DNA from: Hyphomicrobium sp. 12-62-95 | Lineage (GTDB): Bacteria > Pseudomonadota > Alphaproteobacteria > Rhizobiales > Hyphomicrobiaceae | Assembly (NCBI GenBank): GCA_002279935.1 | Contig: NCCZ01000003.1 | Location: 306,001-370,000, forward strand | DNA: 64,000 nt | Direction of reading: 5' to 3' | Shown: positions 17,916-26,888 of the stretch, piece by piece | Layout: every line of letters begins with the position of its first letter | Numbering within the stretch: position 1 is the first letter of the stretch | The notes under the pieces: generated by a model | What the model was told of the DNA's origin: nothing | Seen by the model: the letters and a program-made list of their open reading frames with translations, nothing else | Database searches by the model: none | Made by a program: the position numbers and the translations under genes

Positions 17916-19445
17916 ATGCCGATGAGAATGTCGACTCTCGCCTTCGCACTCCTCGCAGTGCTGGCCGTCGCTTTGTCTGTCTGGAAATTGTCCGCCGCCC
18001 GCGCCAACGTCCTCACCGAAGCCGTCACAATCGGCCACATCCCAGCAACCGTCTATCGCAACCCCGGTGTCGAAAAAGCGCCCGTCGTTGTCATCGCGCA
18101 TGGCTTCGCGGGCTCCGAACCGCTGATGGTCTCCTTCGCCTATACGCTCGCGCGCAACGGCCTTATCGCCATCACCTTCGATTTCGCCGGCCATGGCCGC
18201 AACCCCGAGCCTCTCACCGGCAATATCACCCTCGAAGACGGCGCCACCAGAACCCTCGTCGCCGAAACCGAAAAGGTTCTGGCCTACGCCCGCACCATCG
18301 GCGACGGCCGTGTCGCCCTTCTTGGTCACTCGATGGCGTCTGACATCATCGTCCGCGCCGCTGGACAAAACCCCGACGTCGCCGCCACTGTCGCCGTTTC
18401 GATGTTCTCGCCTGCCGTCACGCGCGAGGTGCCCAAAAACCTCCTCATCATCGTCGGCGACTGGGAGGGCATGCTCAAAACGGAAGCGCTCCGCGCGACA
18501 GCACTCGTCTCCGCTCCCCAAGAGGCCAAGCCCGGCGTCACCTACGGCGACTTTGCACAAGGCACAGCCCGCCGCGCAACTTTCAGCTCCTACGCCGAAC
18601 ACGTCGGCGTCCTCTATCGCCCGGAAACCCTCAGCGAAGCCCAAGCCTGGCTCGATCAAGCGTTCGGAATCACGCGGACGGGCGGCATCGAAATCGCCGA
18701 ACGCGGCCGCTGGATCGCGCTGCTGTTTATAGGCCTCGCGCTGCTGGTGAAGCCGCTTACGTCACTCCTGCCGGTGGTGTCATCGACACGCACGGGCGCT
18801 GGCTTGCCTTGGCGTGATCTCTGGCTTCCGCTGCTGCTTCCAGCGATCGCAACGCCCCTAATTCTGCGACCGCTCCCGACGGAGTTTCTGCCCGTCCTCG
18901 TCGGCGACTACCTCGCGTGCCACTTCGCGCTCTACGGTCTTCTCACCGCCGCGTGCCTCTGGTGGACAGACAAAGGACTTCCCAGCCGTGCCGATCTTTC
19001 GGCCGTCGCTGGCAAACTGGCGCTCGCCACTATCATCCTGCTGGCCCTCTATGCCGTCATCGTCGTCTGGCCCATCCACGCCGAGTTCACGAACTTCGTC
19101 CCCACCGCTGCCCGCGCACCACTCATCCTCGCCATGGCCGCCGGCACGCTGCTCTACTTCCTCGCCGACGAATGGCTGACGCGCGGCGATGGCAGCGCGC
19201 GCGGCGCCTACATCGTCTCCAAGACAGCCTTCATCGTCTCGCTTGGCCTCGCCGTGGCGCTCGACTTCGAACGGCTGTTCTTCCTCATCATCATCGTGCC
19301 GTTGATCGTGCTGTTCTTCGTCTTCTTCGGCCTCATCAGCCGCTGGGTCTATGCCCGCACCAACAATCCCCTCGTCGCCGGCCTCGCCAACGCGATCGCC
19401 ATCGCCTGGGCCATCGGCGTCGTCTTCCCGCTCGTCGCCGCGTGA
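17916..19445 (+). CDS. Membrane-anchored alpha/beta hydrolase with C-terminal multi-helix membrane domain
   Basis: This 509-residue protein has one N-terminal membrane helix. An alpha/beta hydrolase domain follows (about 45-270) with oxyanion HGFAGSE (62-68), a DFAGHG turn and nucleophile elbow GHSMAS (Ser139). The second half contains about six to seven hydrophobic helices, such as LALATIILLALYAVIVVWP and FLIIIVPLIVLFFVFFG. The catalytic domain should lie outside the cytoplasm. It follows the BciB-like gene by 8 bp. The substrate is unknown. ATGs at 17922 and 17928 are alternative starts. Confidence 0.78.
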   Translation: MPMRMSTLAFALLAVLAVALSVWKLSAARANVLTEAVTIGHIPATVYRNPGVEKAPVVVIAHGFAGSEPLMVSFAYTLARNGLIAITFDFAGHGRNPEPLTGNITLEDGATRTLVAETEKVLAYARTIGDGRVALLGHSMASDIIVRAAGQNPDVAATVAVSMFSPAVTREVPKNLLIIVGDWEGMLKTEALRATALVSAPQEAKPGVTYGDFAQGTARRATFSSYAEHVGVLYRPETLSEAQAWLDQAFGITRTGGIEIAERGRWIALLFIGLALLVKPLTSLLPVVSSTRTGAGLPWRDLWLPLLLPAIATPLILRPLPTEFLPVLVGDYLACHFALYGLLTAACLWWTDKGLPSRADLSAVAGKLALATIILLALYAVIVVWPIHAEFTNFVPTAARAPLILAMAAGTLLYFLADEWLTRGDGSARGAYIVSKTAFIVSLGLAVALDFERLFFLIIIVPLIVLFFVFFGLISRWVYARTNNPLVAGLANAIAIAWAIGVVFPLVAA

Positions 19446-19447
19446 GG

Positions 19448-19951
19448 TCAGGTCGCGACCCGCATCCGGTCCAGCGCATTCTGCAGGATGATCGTGGCTG
19501 CGAGCTTGTCGATCACTTCCGCCCGCCGCTTGCGCGTCTGATCGGCGGCAATCAGCATCCGTTCGGCTTCGGCCGTCGTCAGCCGCTCGTCCCACAACAG
19601 GATTGGCAACGGCGACAGCCTATTGAGATTGCGCGCCAGCGCCCGCGTCGACTGCGCGCGTGGTCCCTCCGTCCCATCCAGATTGATCGGCAGCCCGAGC
19701 ACCAGCCCGGCGATTCTGTGCTCCGCGCAAATTTCTAACAGCCGCGCGGCGTCCACCGTGAACTTCGTCCTCTTGATCGTCTCCAAGGGCGAGGCGATCC
19801 CCCGGTTCACGTCCGACAGCGCAAGCCCCAGCGTCTTCGTCCCCGCATCGATCCCGATCAGCCGCTGCCCCGGCGGCAGAACGGCAAAAAACGCCTCGAT
19901 GTCCTGAAACGTTGTCCCCGTCACTGTCTTGTCAATCTCGTCTGCGCTCAC
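19448..19951 (-). CDS. ruvX: Putative pre-16S rRNA nuclease RuvX/YqgF
   Basis: The protein has 167 residues with an RNase H-like fold. LIGIDAGTKTLGLALSD (31-47) carries the first catalytic Asp (D35). LLWDERLTTAEAE and a C-terminal IDKLAATIILQ segment supply the other acidic residues. YqgF processes the 16S rRNA 5' end and has also been proposed to resolve Holliday junctions. It has an N-terminal extension of about 30 residues. It is convergent with the hydrolase gene, two bases apart, and divergent from the UPF0173 gene. Confidence 0.92.
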   Translation of the reverse strand: MSADEIDKTVTGTTFQDIEAFFAVLPPGQRLIGIDAGTKTLGLALSDVNRGIASPLETIKRTKFTVDAARLLEICAEHRIAGLVLGLPINLDGTEGPRAQSTRALARNLNRLSPLPILLWDERLTTAEAERMLIAADQTRKRRAEVIDKLAATIILQNALDRMRVAT

Positions 19952-20039
19952 GATTGTTCCGGAGTTGAAAGCTGCGATCCGGTCTTTATAGAAAACCGTT
20001 CAGCAAGTCGCACGCTTTAACCAGTCGAGGAGGACACAC

Positions 20040-20729
20040 ATGAAACTCACCTGGCTCGGCCATTCCGCCTTCCGCATCGAAACGGGCGCCAGCGTCATCC
20101 TCATCGACCCCTTCCTCAAGGGCAATCCCACCTTCGAATCCTCCGGCCTCGACTGGGATACCGTCACGGCGGGCGTCACCCACGTCGCCCTCACCCACGG
20201 CCACGACGATCACCTCGGCGACACCGCCGAAATCTGCAAAAAGCGCGGAGCCACCCTCTTCGCCGTCTGGGAATTGGCCACGTACCTCGCCGGCCAGGGC
20301 GTCGAAAAATACGAACCAATGAACACCGGCGGCACCGTCTGTGCCCAAGACTTCGGCCTCACCTTCGTGGACGCGAAGCACTCCTCGTCCTCCGGCGGCG
20401 TCTATCTCGGCAACCCCTGCGGCATCGTCCTCGACACGCGCGAGGGCAAAAAGGTCCTGCACATGGGCGACACCGACATCTTCCCCGGCATGGCGCTGAT
20501 CAACGAGATCTACCATCCCGATATCGGCATTGTCCCCATCGGGGACCGCTTCACCATGGGCGCCCGCACCGCCGCGCTGGCCTGCAAGAAGTTCTTCAAC
20601 TTCAAAACCGTCATCCCCTGCCACTACGGCACGTTCGGCCTCATCGCCCCCAACGCCGATCGGTTCATCGAGGAAATGAAACCCAATCCCGTCACGGTCC
20701 CCAAGGTCGGCGACGTCCTGACCTTCTAA
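20040..20729 (+). CDS. UPF0173 family metal-dependent hydrolase
   Basis: This is a 229-residue metallo-beta-lactamase-fold enzyme. It opens with MKLTWLGHSAF and carries the metal motif THGHDDHLGD (52-61), GDTDIFPGM and a late PCHYGTFG. These features and the length match the UPF0173/YtkL group, whose substrates are mostly unknown. A strong GAGGAGGAC site precedes the ATG. It lies between ruvX and gatC and has its own 88-bp upstream region. The family call is firm; the reaction is not. Confidence 0.9.
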   Translation: MKLTWLGHSAFRIETGASVILIDPFLKGNPTFESSGLDWDTVTAGVTHVALTHGHDDHLGDTAEICKKRGATLFAVWELATYLAGQGVEKYEPMNTGGTVCAQDFGLTFVDAKHSSSSGGVYLGNPCGIVLDTREGKKVLHMGDTDIFPGMALINEIYHPDIGIVPIGDRFTMGARTAALACKKFFNFKTVIPCHYGTFGLIAPNADRFIEEMKPNPVTVPKVGDVLTF

Positions 20730-20874
20730 TCTTGGGATGCGCCGCCGGATTATGTGCAACCCGAACCCGCGCAAGCGCCGCATGGTGTTGCGCCCGCGCG
20801 GCAAAGGGCGTTAAGACAACCCCGGCTGGGCCCCGCCGTTTTGCGGCGCCTCAGACCGGTTCCAGGGGACATCC

Positions 20875-21162
20875 ATGCAGGTCGATGAAGCGACGGTCCA
20901 GCGCATTGCCCGCCTTGCGCGCATCACGGTCACGCCCGAAGAAGCCAAGGCGCTCGTGAAGGAGCTGTCGGGCATTCTGAACTGGGTCGAGCAACTGGGT
21001 GAGGTCGACACCTCCAACGTGGAACCCATGACGCGCGTCGTCCCTATCGCGCTCCCCAAGCGCAAAGACGAGATCACAGATGGTGAAATCCCCGATCAGG
21101 TGACGAAAAACGCCCCCCAGACCGAAGACCACTTCTTCGTGGTGCCCAAGGTCGTTGAATAA
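20875..21162 (+). CDS. gatC: Asp/Glu-tRNA amidotransferase subunit C
   Basis: This 95-residue protein carries the GatC pattern: [20 protein letters not shown], an [21 protein letters not shown] helix and a C-terminal FFVVPKVVE tail. GatC stabilises GatA in the GatCAB complex that turns Glu-tRNA(Gln) and Asp-tRNA(Asn) into the Gln and Asn forms. AGGGGAC precedes the ATG. It is separated from gatA by a small membrane-protein gene. gatB is not in the window. Confidence 0.95.
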   Translation: MQVDEATVQRIARLARITVTPEEAKALVKELSGILNWVEQLGEVDTSNVEPMTRVVPIALPKRKDEITDGEIPDQVTKNAPQTEDHFFVVPKVVE

Positions 21163-21186
21163 GCGCTCATCGCTCGAGGTCCCACC

Positions 21187-21456
21187 ATGACCAAAATTTT
21201 CGCCCTGCTCGCACTGTTGCTGATTGCCTCTGGCGTCCTCGTGCTCGCCGTTCCAAAGCCTACAGTGCCGGCCGCGACAGAACGGTCTCTCGGGCCGCAG
21301 GCTGCACAAAAACTAACGCTGGCCGATCAGGCGCGCGAGATTGCTGAAAAGGTCAACGCACCGCTCTCGATTCTGTTCGGTCTCGTCAGCCTCTACTATT
21401 CGCGCCGGAATTATATCCAGAACCGCGATGCACTAGCCCGGCGTCAGGCCGGCTGA
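21187..21456 (+). CDS. Small membrane protein inserted between gatC and gatA
   Basis: The 89-residue protein has an N-terminal hydrophobic stretch ([18 protein letters not shown]), a polar middle segment and a second weaker hydrophobic region ([19 protein letters not shown]). It is possibly a two-helix membrane protein. The ATG at 21187 follows CGAGGTCCC, 24 bp after the gatC stop, with gatA starting 53 bp later, so it is co-transcribed with gatCA. No family was recognised, and a role in tRNA amidation is not implied by sequence. Confidence 0.68.
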   Translation: MTKIFALLALLLIASGVLVLAVPKPTVPAATERSLGPQAAQKLTLADQAREIAEKVNAPLSILFGLVSLYYSRRNYIQNRDALARRQAG

Positions 21457-21509
21457 AGCAACGATGCACGGCGGCGACCAACGCGGCAGCTGAGAAGGAA
21501 ACGCACACT

Positions 21510-23006
21510 TTGACGGATTTGACCAAGCTGACGCTGACTGAAGCCCGCGATGGGCTGAAGAAGAAGACGTTCACCGCAGCCGAACTGACCGACGCCTTCA
21601 TCGCCGCGATCGAGGCCGGCAACGGCGCGCTCAATGCCTATGTGCTGACCACACCCGATCATGCCCGCGCCCAAGCCAAAGCCGCCGACGCCCGTCTCGC
21701 CAAGGGCGAGGTCCGCGCGCTGGAAGGCATCCCGCTTGGCCACAAGGATCTGTTCTGCACCAACGGCGTGCGCACGACGGCGTGTTCCAAGATCCTCGGT
21801 AACTTCGTGCCCACGTACGAGTCGACGGTCGGCGCCAATCTCTGGCATGCCGGCGCCGTCATGCTCGGCAAGTTGAACAACGACGAATTCGCCATGGGCT
21901 CCTCCAACGAGACCAGCGCCTTCGGCCCCGTGGTCTCGCCCTGGCGCCGCAATGGCAGCGACGCCAAACTGGTCCCCGGCGGCTCCTCTGGCGGCTCCTC
22001 CTCCGCGGTCGCCGCCGACCTCTGCCTCGGCGCCACGGCCACCGATACCGGCGGCTCCATCCGCCAGCCTGCGGCCCTCACCGGCACCGTCGGCATCAAA
22101 CCCACCTACGGCCGCTGCTCGCGCTGGGGCATCGTCGCTTTTGCCTCCTCGCTTGATCAGGCCGGCCCGATCGCCAAGACCGTCGAAGACACCGCCGTCA
22201 TGCTTGGCGCCATGGCCGGCTACGATCCGAAAGATTCCACCTGCGTCGATGCCCCCGTGCCGGACTACGCCGCACAGATGCGCCAGGGCGTGAAGGGCCT
22301 GCGCGTCGGCGTGCCCAAGGAATACCGCGTCGAGGGGATGTCGAAGGAGATCGAAGCCCTCTGGCAGCAGGGCATTGAATGGCTCAAAGCCGCCGGCGCG
22401 ACGATCCACGAGATCTCTCTGCCTCACACAAAATACGCCCTGCCCGCCTACTACATCGTCGCCCCGGCCGAAGCGTCTTCCAATCTCGCCCGTTACGATG
22501 GCGTCCGCTACGGCCTCCGCGTCCCCGGCAAAGACATCACCGATATGTATTCGCAGACGCGCGCCGCCGGTTTCGGCAAGGAAGTGCGCCGCCGCGTCCT
22601 CATCGGCACCTACGTCCTCTCCGCCGGCTACTACGACGCCTACTATCTGAAAGCCCAGAAAGTCCGCACGCTCATCAAGCGCGACTTCGACGAAGCCTGG
22701 AACAAGGTCGATGTGGTGCTCACGCCCACGACGCCGTCGCCCGCCTTTGCCTTCGGCGAAAAAACTGGCGACCCGCTCGCCATGTACCTGGAAGATATCT
22801 TCACCGTCACCGTGAACATGGCCGGCCTCCCCGGCATGTCGGTGCCCGCCGGCCTCTCGTCTGAAGGCACGCCGCTTGGCCTGCAGTTTATCGGCAAGCC
22901 TTTCGACGAAGGCACGCTGTTCCGCGCCGGGAAAGTGATCGAAGACGCCGCCGGCCGTATCACTCCGCCGCAAAAATGGTGGCTCTCAACGTCGAAGGGA
23001 CGCTGA
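21510..23006 (+). CDS. gatA: Asp/Glu-tRNA amidotransferase subunit A
   Basis: This 498-residue amidase-signature enzyme has the complete catalytic triad: Lys79 in [10 protein letters not shown], cis-Ser159 in [10 protein letters not shown] and nucleophile Ser183 in [11 protein letters not shown]. GatA hydrolyses glutamine and passes the ammonia to GatB. The start is a TTG at 21510 with AGAAGGAAA upstream; no ATG lies near. The chorismate-mutase-like gene begins three bases after the stop. A 509-aa open frame on the opposite strand is a high-GC shadow. Confidence 0.96.
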   Translation: MTDLTKLTLTEARDGLKKKTFTAAELTDAFIAAIEAGNGALNAYVLTTPDHARAQAKAADARLAKGEVRALEGIPLGHKDLFCTNGVRTTACSKILGNFVPTYESTVGANLWHAGAVMLGKLNNDEFAMGSSNETSAFGPVVSPWRRNGSDAKLVPGGSSGGSSSAVAADLCLGATATDTGGSIRQPAALTGTVGIKPTYGRCSRWGIVAFASSLDQAGPIAKTVEDTAVMLGAMAGYDPKDSTCVDAPVPDYAAQMRQGVKGLRVGVPKEYRVEGMSKEIEALWQQGIEWLKAAGATIHEISLPHTKYALPAYYIVAPAEASSNLARYDGVRYGLRVPGKDITDMYSQTRAAGFGKEVRRRVLIGTYVLSAGYYDAYYLKAQKVRTLIKRDFDEAWNKVDVVLTPTTPSPAFAFGEKTGDPLAMYLEDIFTVTVNMAGLPGMSVPAGLSSEGTPLGLQFIGKPFDEGTLFRAGKVIEDAAGRITPPQKWWLSTSKGR

Positions 23007-23008
23007 CA

Positions 23009-23338
23009 ATGGATCCGAAACGTCCCTGGGAATGCGCCGACATGGGCCAAGTCCGCGATGAGATCGACCGCATCGACGGCGAACTCGTGAACCTGATCGC
23101 CGAACGCTTCGGCTACGTCGATCGCGCATGGCAACTCAAACTGAAATCCGCCGAAGGCGCTGTCGTCCCCTGGCGCATCCAGCAGGTCATCGACAAAGTG
23201 CGCGCCCAAGCCACCGAAAAAGGCGTTTCGCCTGATCTTTGCGAAGCACTCTGGCGGCAAATGATCGGCTGGTTCATCCAGTACGAGGAAGAAAATCTGC
23301 GCAAGCAGTCCGAAGGCAATGGAGGCAAAGGCGCGTGA
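23009..23338 (+). CDS. Chorismate mutase family protein (AroQ/PchB type)
   Basis: This 109-residue all-helical protein contains MGQVRDEIDRIDGELVNLIAERFGYV, the first helix of the AroQ/PchB fold. A second helical part, CEALWRQMIGWFIQYEEENL, matches the C-terminus of stand-alone chorismate mutases. It could isomerise chorismate to prephenate or act as a PchB-like lyase. The ATG at 23009 follows GAAGGGA, right after the gatA stop. The next gene overlaps it (GTGA). The position after gatA gives no clear pathway link. Confidence 0.8.
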   Translation: MDPKRPWECADMGQVRDEIDRIDGELVNLIAERFGYVDRAWQLKLKSAEGAVVPWRIQQVIDKVRAQATEKGVSPDLCEALWRQMIGWFIQYEEENLRKQSEGNGGKGA

Positions 23339-23634
23339 TCGACATCAACCCGTTCGATCCGCAAACCGTGGTTCTCCTCGGTGTGCTGAACCCCGCCACC
23401 ATCCTGGTCGCGTTCCTCCTCGGCCGCACCGCCGACCAATGGCAGAAGATCCCCGTCGCCGCCTTCGCCGGCGCTTTCGCTGGCTTCTTGCTCTATTGGC
23501 TGGCGGCAACGCTGGGTCTGTTCAGCATCCATGCGCTGGGTGGCGAAGCCGGCATGCTGCTCGTCGGTTTCGCGTCCGGCCTCGTATGGGCCGTTCTCGG
23601 CTACAAACTCTTCCCAGCCGCACGCAGCAGTTAA
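23335..23634 (+). CDS. Small integral membrane protein, unknown function
   Basis: The 99-residue protein has about three hydrophobic helices (VVLLGVLNPATILVAFLLG, VAAFAGAFAGFLLYWLAATLG, MLLVGFASGLVWAVLGY). The frame is open from 23239, but a GTG at 23335 overlaps the stop of the chorismate-mutase-like gene (GTGA) and has GGAGG upstream, giving a coupled start. It is the last gene of the gatCA-led operon and is convergent with the glutathione peroxidase. No family was recognised. Confidence 0.7.
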   Translation: MIDINPFDPQTVVLLGVLNPATILVAFLLGRTADQWQKIPVAAFAGAFAGFLLYWLAATLGLFSIHALGGEAGMLLVGFASGLVWAVLGYKLFPAARSS

Positions 23635-23637
23635 CGC

Positions 23638-24231
23638 CTATTGCGTGACGGAGCCGTCCGCTGACTTGGCAAGTTCTGCCTCAACCGCCGCCACGACCTC
23701 CTTCGAATCCGGCGCCGCGCCTGAATAGAAAGACGACACGATCCGCCCGTCGCGCCCCACCAGATACTTATGGAAGTTCCAGCCCGGCGCGGACTTGGGC
23801 CCGAGCGATGCCACCGCCCATTGATAAAACGGATGCGCCGCAGCGCCCGTCACCGGCACTTTTTCCGTCAGCGGAAACGTAATCCCGAATGCGCCCTCGC
23901 AGAACTCTTTGATCTGCGTGGCCGAGCCCGGCTCCTGCGCGCCAAAGTCATTCGACGGGACGCCCACCACCACGAAGCCCTTCGCCTCGTATTTTTCGTA
24001 GAGCGCCTGCAACCCCTTGTACTGTTGCGTGAACCCACAGAACGACGCTGTATTCACAACCAGCACGGCCTTTCCCTTGAACTCCGACAGCGGCATCGGT
24101 TTGCCGTCGATCGACGTGAAAGAAAAGTCATAGGCGCTCCCGCTCTGCGGAGAATCCGCAGCGGACACGGCGGCGGCCGTCGAAGCCAGCAGGGTCATGG
24201 AAAAAGCCTTCAATGCGAGCGAGCGCAACAT
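23638..24231 (-). CDS. Glutathione peroxidase family protein with signal peptide
   Basis: This 197-residue protein has a signal peptide (ALKAFSMTLLASTAAAVSAA), so it probably acts in the periplasm. The active-site Cys (about 65) lies in NTASFCGFTQQYKGL, and FGAQEPGS and WNFHKYLVGRDG supply the Gln and Trp of the GPx tetrad. The residue is Cys, not selenocysteine. Such enzymes reduce peroxides, often with thioredoxin. The open frame extends to 24441, but the ATG at 24231 gives a proper signal peptide and has AGAAAGG upstream. Confidence 0.9.
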   Translation of the reverse strand: MLRSLALKAFSMTLLASTAAAVSAADSPQSGSAYDFSFTSIDGKPMPLSEFKGKAVLVVNTASFCGFTQQYKGLQALYEKYEAKGFVVVGVPSNDFGAQEPGSATQIKEFCEGAFGITFPLTEKVPVTGAAAHPFYQWAVASLGPKSAPGWNFHKYLVGRDGRIVSSFYSGAAPDSKEVVAAVEAELAKSADGSVTQ

Positions 24232-24319
24232 GGGGAGCAACCTTTCTGGTCGGTTCCTCTCCAATACGCCAAGGACGCCTCGAAGGATCAAGGCCCGCCA
24301 TGCCCCCCTCTGACGCAAA

Positions 24320-25369
24320 TCAGCGCGCCGAGGCCTCTTGCGCGGGCTGGGAGACGGACTCTGGCGGACAAAGCTCCCGCGCCTTGGCGAGCGCCGCCGT
24401 CTGATCATGGAACGACCCGATGGGCTGAGCCCCCGGCGCACGCGCCTGAATGTATTGATCCGTCATGCTGCTCTCGAACCCGTCGAGCACGGTCAAAGCG
24501 GTGAACTCGGTGCGCTGGGCGGTCTCATGCCGGATCAAAACCGTTACACGCCCGCCATAAGATGCGGTCTGGATAAGGCACGCGCCCGGCCCCCGCGGGG
24601 CCGCCGCGATCGCCGGATCCGGCTCACGTCGCCGGCTAGCGACTGCCTCAATCGGCTTGACCTTAAGCGTCGGCGGCTTTTTCGCCGGCTTCTCGGCAAC
24701 CTCTTCCGGCGGCCCCACATCCGGGTTCGGACACTGTTGCTGCCGGAACTGCTCCGCCACCCAGGCAATCGACGATCCATACTTGGGATCCACCGCCCAC
24801 CGCCGCGACAAGTCCGAGAACCGCACCGTCCGGTTGAGCCGCAGCGAGGCTGAGATGATGTCGTCTTGTTTCAATTGCGTGCGCGGCGCCACCGGGTTGG
24901 CGAGCCGCTCGCCCGAGTAGGCGACCAGATGCTGGATCTGCCCCAGCACGCCCGTTTTCACATCTGGAAAGCGGTCACCCGGAACCCCGCCCCCTGTGGT
25001 CCCGATCCCGGCGAAATTATTCTGCAGTGGATCGACGTCGCCCATCTTCCCATTCGGCTGACGATACGTGAGAAAATTGGTTTCAATCGCCATCTGAAAG
25101 AAGGCGTAATCCCACCGCACACGCCACGCCTCGCCCCACTGTTTGTAGTAGCGGGCAATGTCGCGGTAGCGCGGATCGGGGCGCGGATTGCGCGTTTTCA
25201 AAAACGCCATCAGCCGGTCCGGCGTGACGCACCGCGGCACACGGTTTTGAGCAGACGTTCTGATCTCCGGCAACGCCGGTTTCGCAGCTTCGACGGCCGG
25301 CGCAAAAACGGCTCCACCCGCAACCAGAGCGAGCAGCCCAAAAAATAGGGAGAGAGGACGGCGCGTCAC
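24320..25369 (-). CDS. Secreted glucosaminidase-like protein, paralogue 1
   Basis: This is a 349-residue secreted protein with a signal peptide (LSLFFGLLALVAGGAVFAPAVEA). Residues about 50-190 resemble the glucosaminidase/FlgJ-type lysozyme fold, with WDYAFFQMAIETN (likely catalytic Glu near 96) and LQNNFAGIG (115-123). The C-terminal 80 residues (ASYGG... to ARELCPP) match the downstream paralogue. The GTG at 25369 has GAGAGGA nine bases upstream and is preferred to the ORF start inside the neighbour. It probably trims peptidoglycan. The middle (about 215-260) is a Pro/Lys-rich linker. Confidence 0.68.
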   Translation of the reverse strand: MTRRPLSLFFGLLALVAGGAVFAPAVEAAKPALPEIRTSAQNRVPRCVTPDRLMAFLKTRNPRPDPRYRDIARYYKQWGEAWRVRWDYAFFQMAIETNFLTYRQPNGKMGDVDPLQNNFAGIGTTGGGVPGDRFPDVKTGVLGQIQHLVAYSGERLANPVAPRTQLKQDDIISASLRLNRTVRFSDLSRRWAVDPKYGSSIAWVAEQFRQQQCPNPDVGPPEEVAEKPAKKPPTLKVKPIEAVASRRREPDPAIAAAPRGPGACLIQTASYGGRVTVLIRHETAQRTEFTALTVLDGFESSMTDQYIQARAPGAQPIGSFHDQTAALAKARELCPPESVSQPAQEASAR

Positions 25370-25427
25370 GTCGGGCAATCCTCTCTCGCAGCCTCGTTTA
25401 GGGGAAGCACACACCGAAACCGGCGTC

Positions 25428-26705
25428 TCAGCCTTCCGGGCAAAGTTCGAAGGCCTTGTCGAGCGCCTGTGTCGGCGATCCGAACTCGCCCACCATTTCG
25501 CCGCCCTTCGCATAGGCGCTGATGTAGGCTTCGGCTTCTTTCTTCTCCGCGCCCTCGTTCACGTCGAGCACAGTGTAATTCGTTGCGCCCGAAGCCGATG
25601 CCTTGATGATGATGGCCTTGGCCCCGCCGTAGCTTGCCGTCCAAACCCGGCATGATGCGGACTTGGCTTCCGGCACCTTGGCTTTACCGGCCGTCGCGGC
25701 CGCGGCCTGACCAGTAAACGACGCGGTCGCCACCTTCGCAGTGTCGCTTTCGGGCGGCAGACCGTTACTGGGCGTCTCGGCTGTTTCAGCCGGCGTGGCG
25801 TTGAGGATCTTCACGCTGGGCGACGGACCGGTAGGCTGCTTCGGTGCCGTCACAGCGACGGCCTTGGCCAGTTCGCCGGCGCCGAGCCCCGTGCGTGTGG
25901 GAATGTCAGACGAAGCCCGCGCCTCCGCGATGGCCTTCTTGGCAATCTCAGCGCCCTTGCCGGCCGGAGCCGCATCAGCTTTCGAAATGGCCGGTTCGGT
26001 CGCAACCTTGGCAACGGCGACATCGGCAGTCGCAGTACGCCCCTGGCGCGCCTCAGCAACGAGTTCGGGCTGCGCATCGCTATCGTTGCAGACGCTTTCG
26101 TAGAAGGCGTCCGCGATGCCTGCGATATCCCGCGTATAGGCCTTGCTGGTCGGGGCCCACTTCTTCGCGAGATGCGTGTAAGTGATCGGGGTTTTGATCG
26201 TCTTCTGCCAGTCGGTGAGAACGCCCCAGTCTTGGATATTGCGCGTGCGCTCCGCGACCGGGTTCTCGATTTTTTCACCGCCATACATCAGCACATGCTG
26301 CAGATGCGCCCGCACGCCCTTCGAAACATCGCCGAAGGATTCACCGCGCGCCCCGCGCCCCGTGGCGCCAAGTCCGGCGAAGTTGTTCTGGTCCGCCTTT
26401 ACATCGCCTTTGTAGGTGAGGTTGCCGGTTTCCAGCATCATCTGGAAGAAGGCGTAATCCCAGCGGATACCAAGGTCTTCGCCGTGGCGCATATATTCGG
26501 TTGCGATACCGTCATAGCGTTCGTCGAGCTTCGAATTGCGCGATTTGAGAAACGTCATCAGCCGCCCGGGCGTGGCGCATTCGGGAACGGCGTTGGATGA
26601 GGAGGCTTTGATGCCGGGCAATTCGGCCGCGGCGGCAGGGGAGGAGAGGGCAGGGGACAGCAGGCACGCAACTGCAGCGAAAGTCGCTCCGGCGAAGGCT
26701 CTCAT
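25428..26705 (-). CDS. Secreted glucosaminidase-like protein, paralogue 2
   Basis: The 425-residue protein has a signal peptide ending near residue 27. Its core parallels the preceding entry: CATPGRLMTFLKSRN, WDYAFFQMMLETGNLTY (Glu92) and DQNNFAGLGATG (105-116). ETGN is the classical glucosaminidase signature, so this copy is the more canonical. A long Ala/Thr/Lys-rich linker leads to a C-terminal domain (SCRVWTASYGG... FELCPEG) shared with the paralogue. The two genes are tandem, 58 bp apart, and most likely arose by duplication. It probably hydrolyses peptidoglycan glycan strands in the periplasm. Confidence 0.7.
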   Translation of the reverse strand: MRAFAGATFAAVACLLSPALSSPAAAAELPGIKASSSNAVPECATPGRLMTFLKSRNSKLDERYDGIATEYMRHGEDLGIRWDYAFFQMMLETGNLTYKGDVKADQNNFAGLGATGRGARGESFGDVSKGVRAHLQHVLMYGGEKIENPVAERTRNIQDWGVLTDWQKTIKTPITYTHLAKKWAPTSKAYTRDIAGIADAFYESVCNDSDAQPELVAEARQGRTATADVAVAKVATEPAISKADAAPAGKGAEIAKKAIAEARASSDIPTRTGLGAGELAKAVAVTAPKQPTGPSPSVKILNATPAETAETPSNGLPPESDTAKVATASFTGQAAAATAGKAKVPEAKSASCRVWTASYGGAKAIIIKASASGATNYTVLDVNEGAEKKEAEAYISAYAKGGEMVGEFGSPTQALDKAFELCPEG

Positions 26706-26888
26706 GGCTTTTTCCGTTCTCTACGCGGCGCCCGGACAAGGGCACCCAACACAACTAACCGTTCCTAAAGGTTTAACCTTAAAGAGCGGTAAACGAGGGG
26801 AGCCCGCACGGCAGTCACCCTTCGTCGCTGACATTTGCGGCGTCAGTTGGGGCAGCGAGCGGAGGAAATGTGGCGAAGTCAGTTTGCG

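Noticed and set aside
21444..22973. Long minus-strand open frame of 509 codons opposite gatA
   Set aside because: It is the mirror of a high-GC coding gene with full catalytic motifs; the antisense product is low-complexity and Gly/Ala/Arg-rich with no ribosome site.
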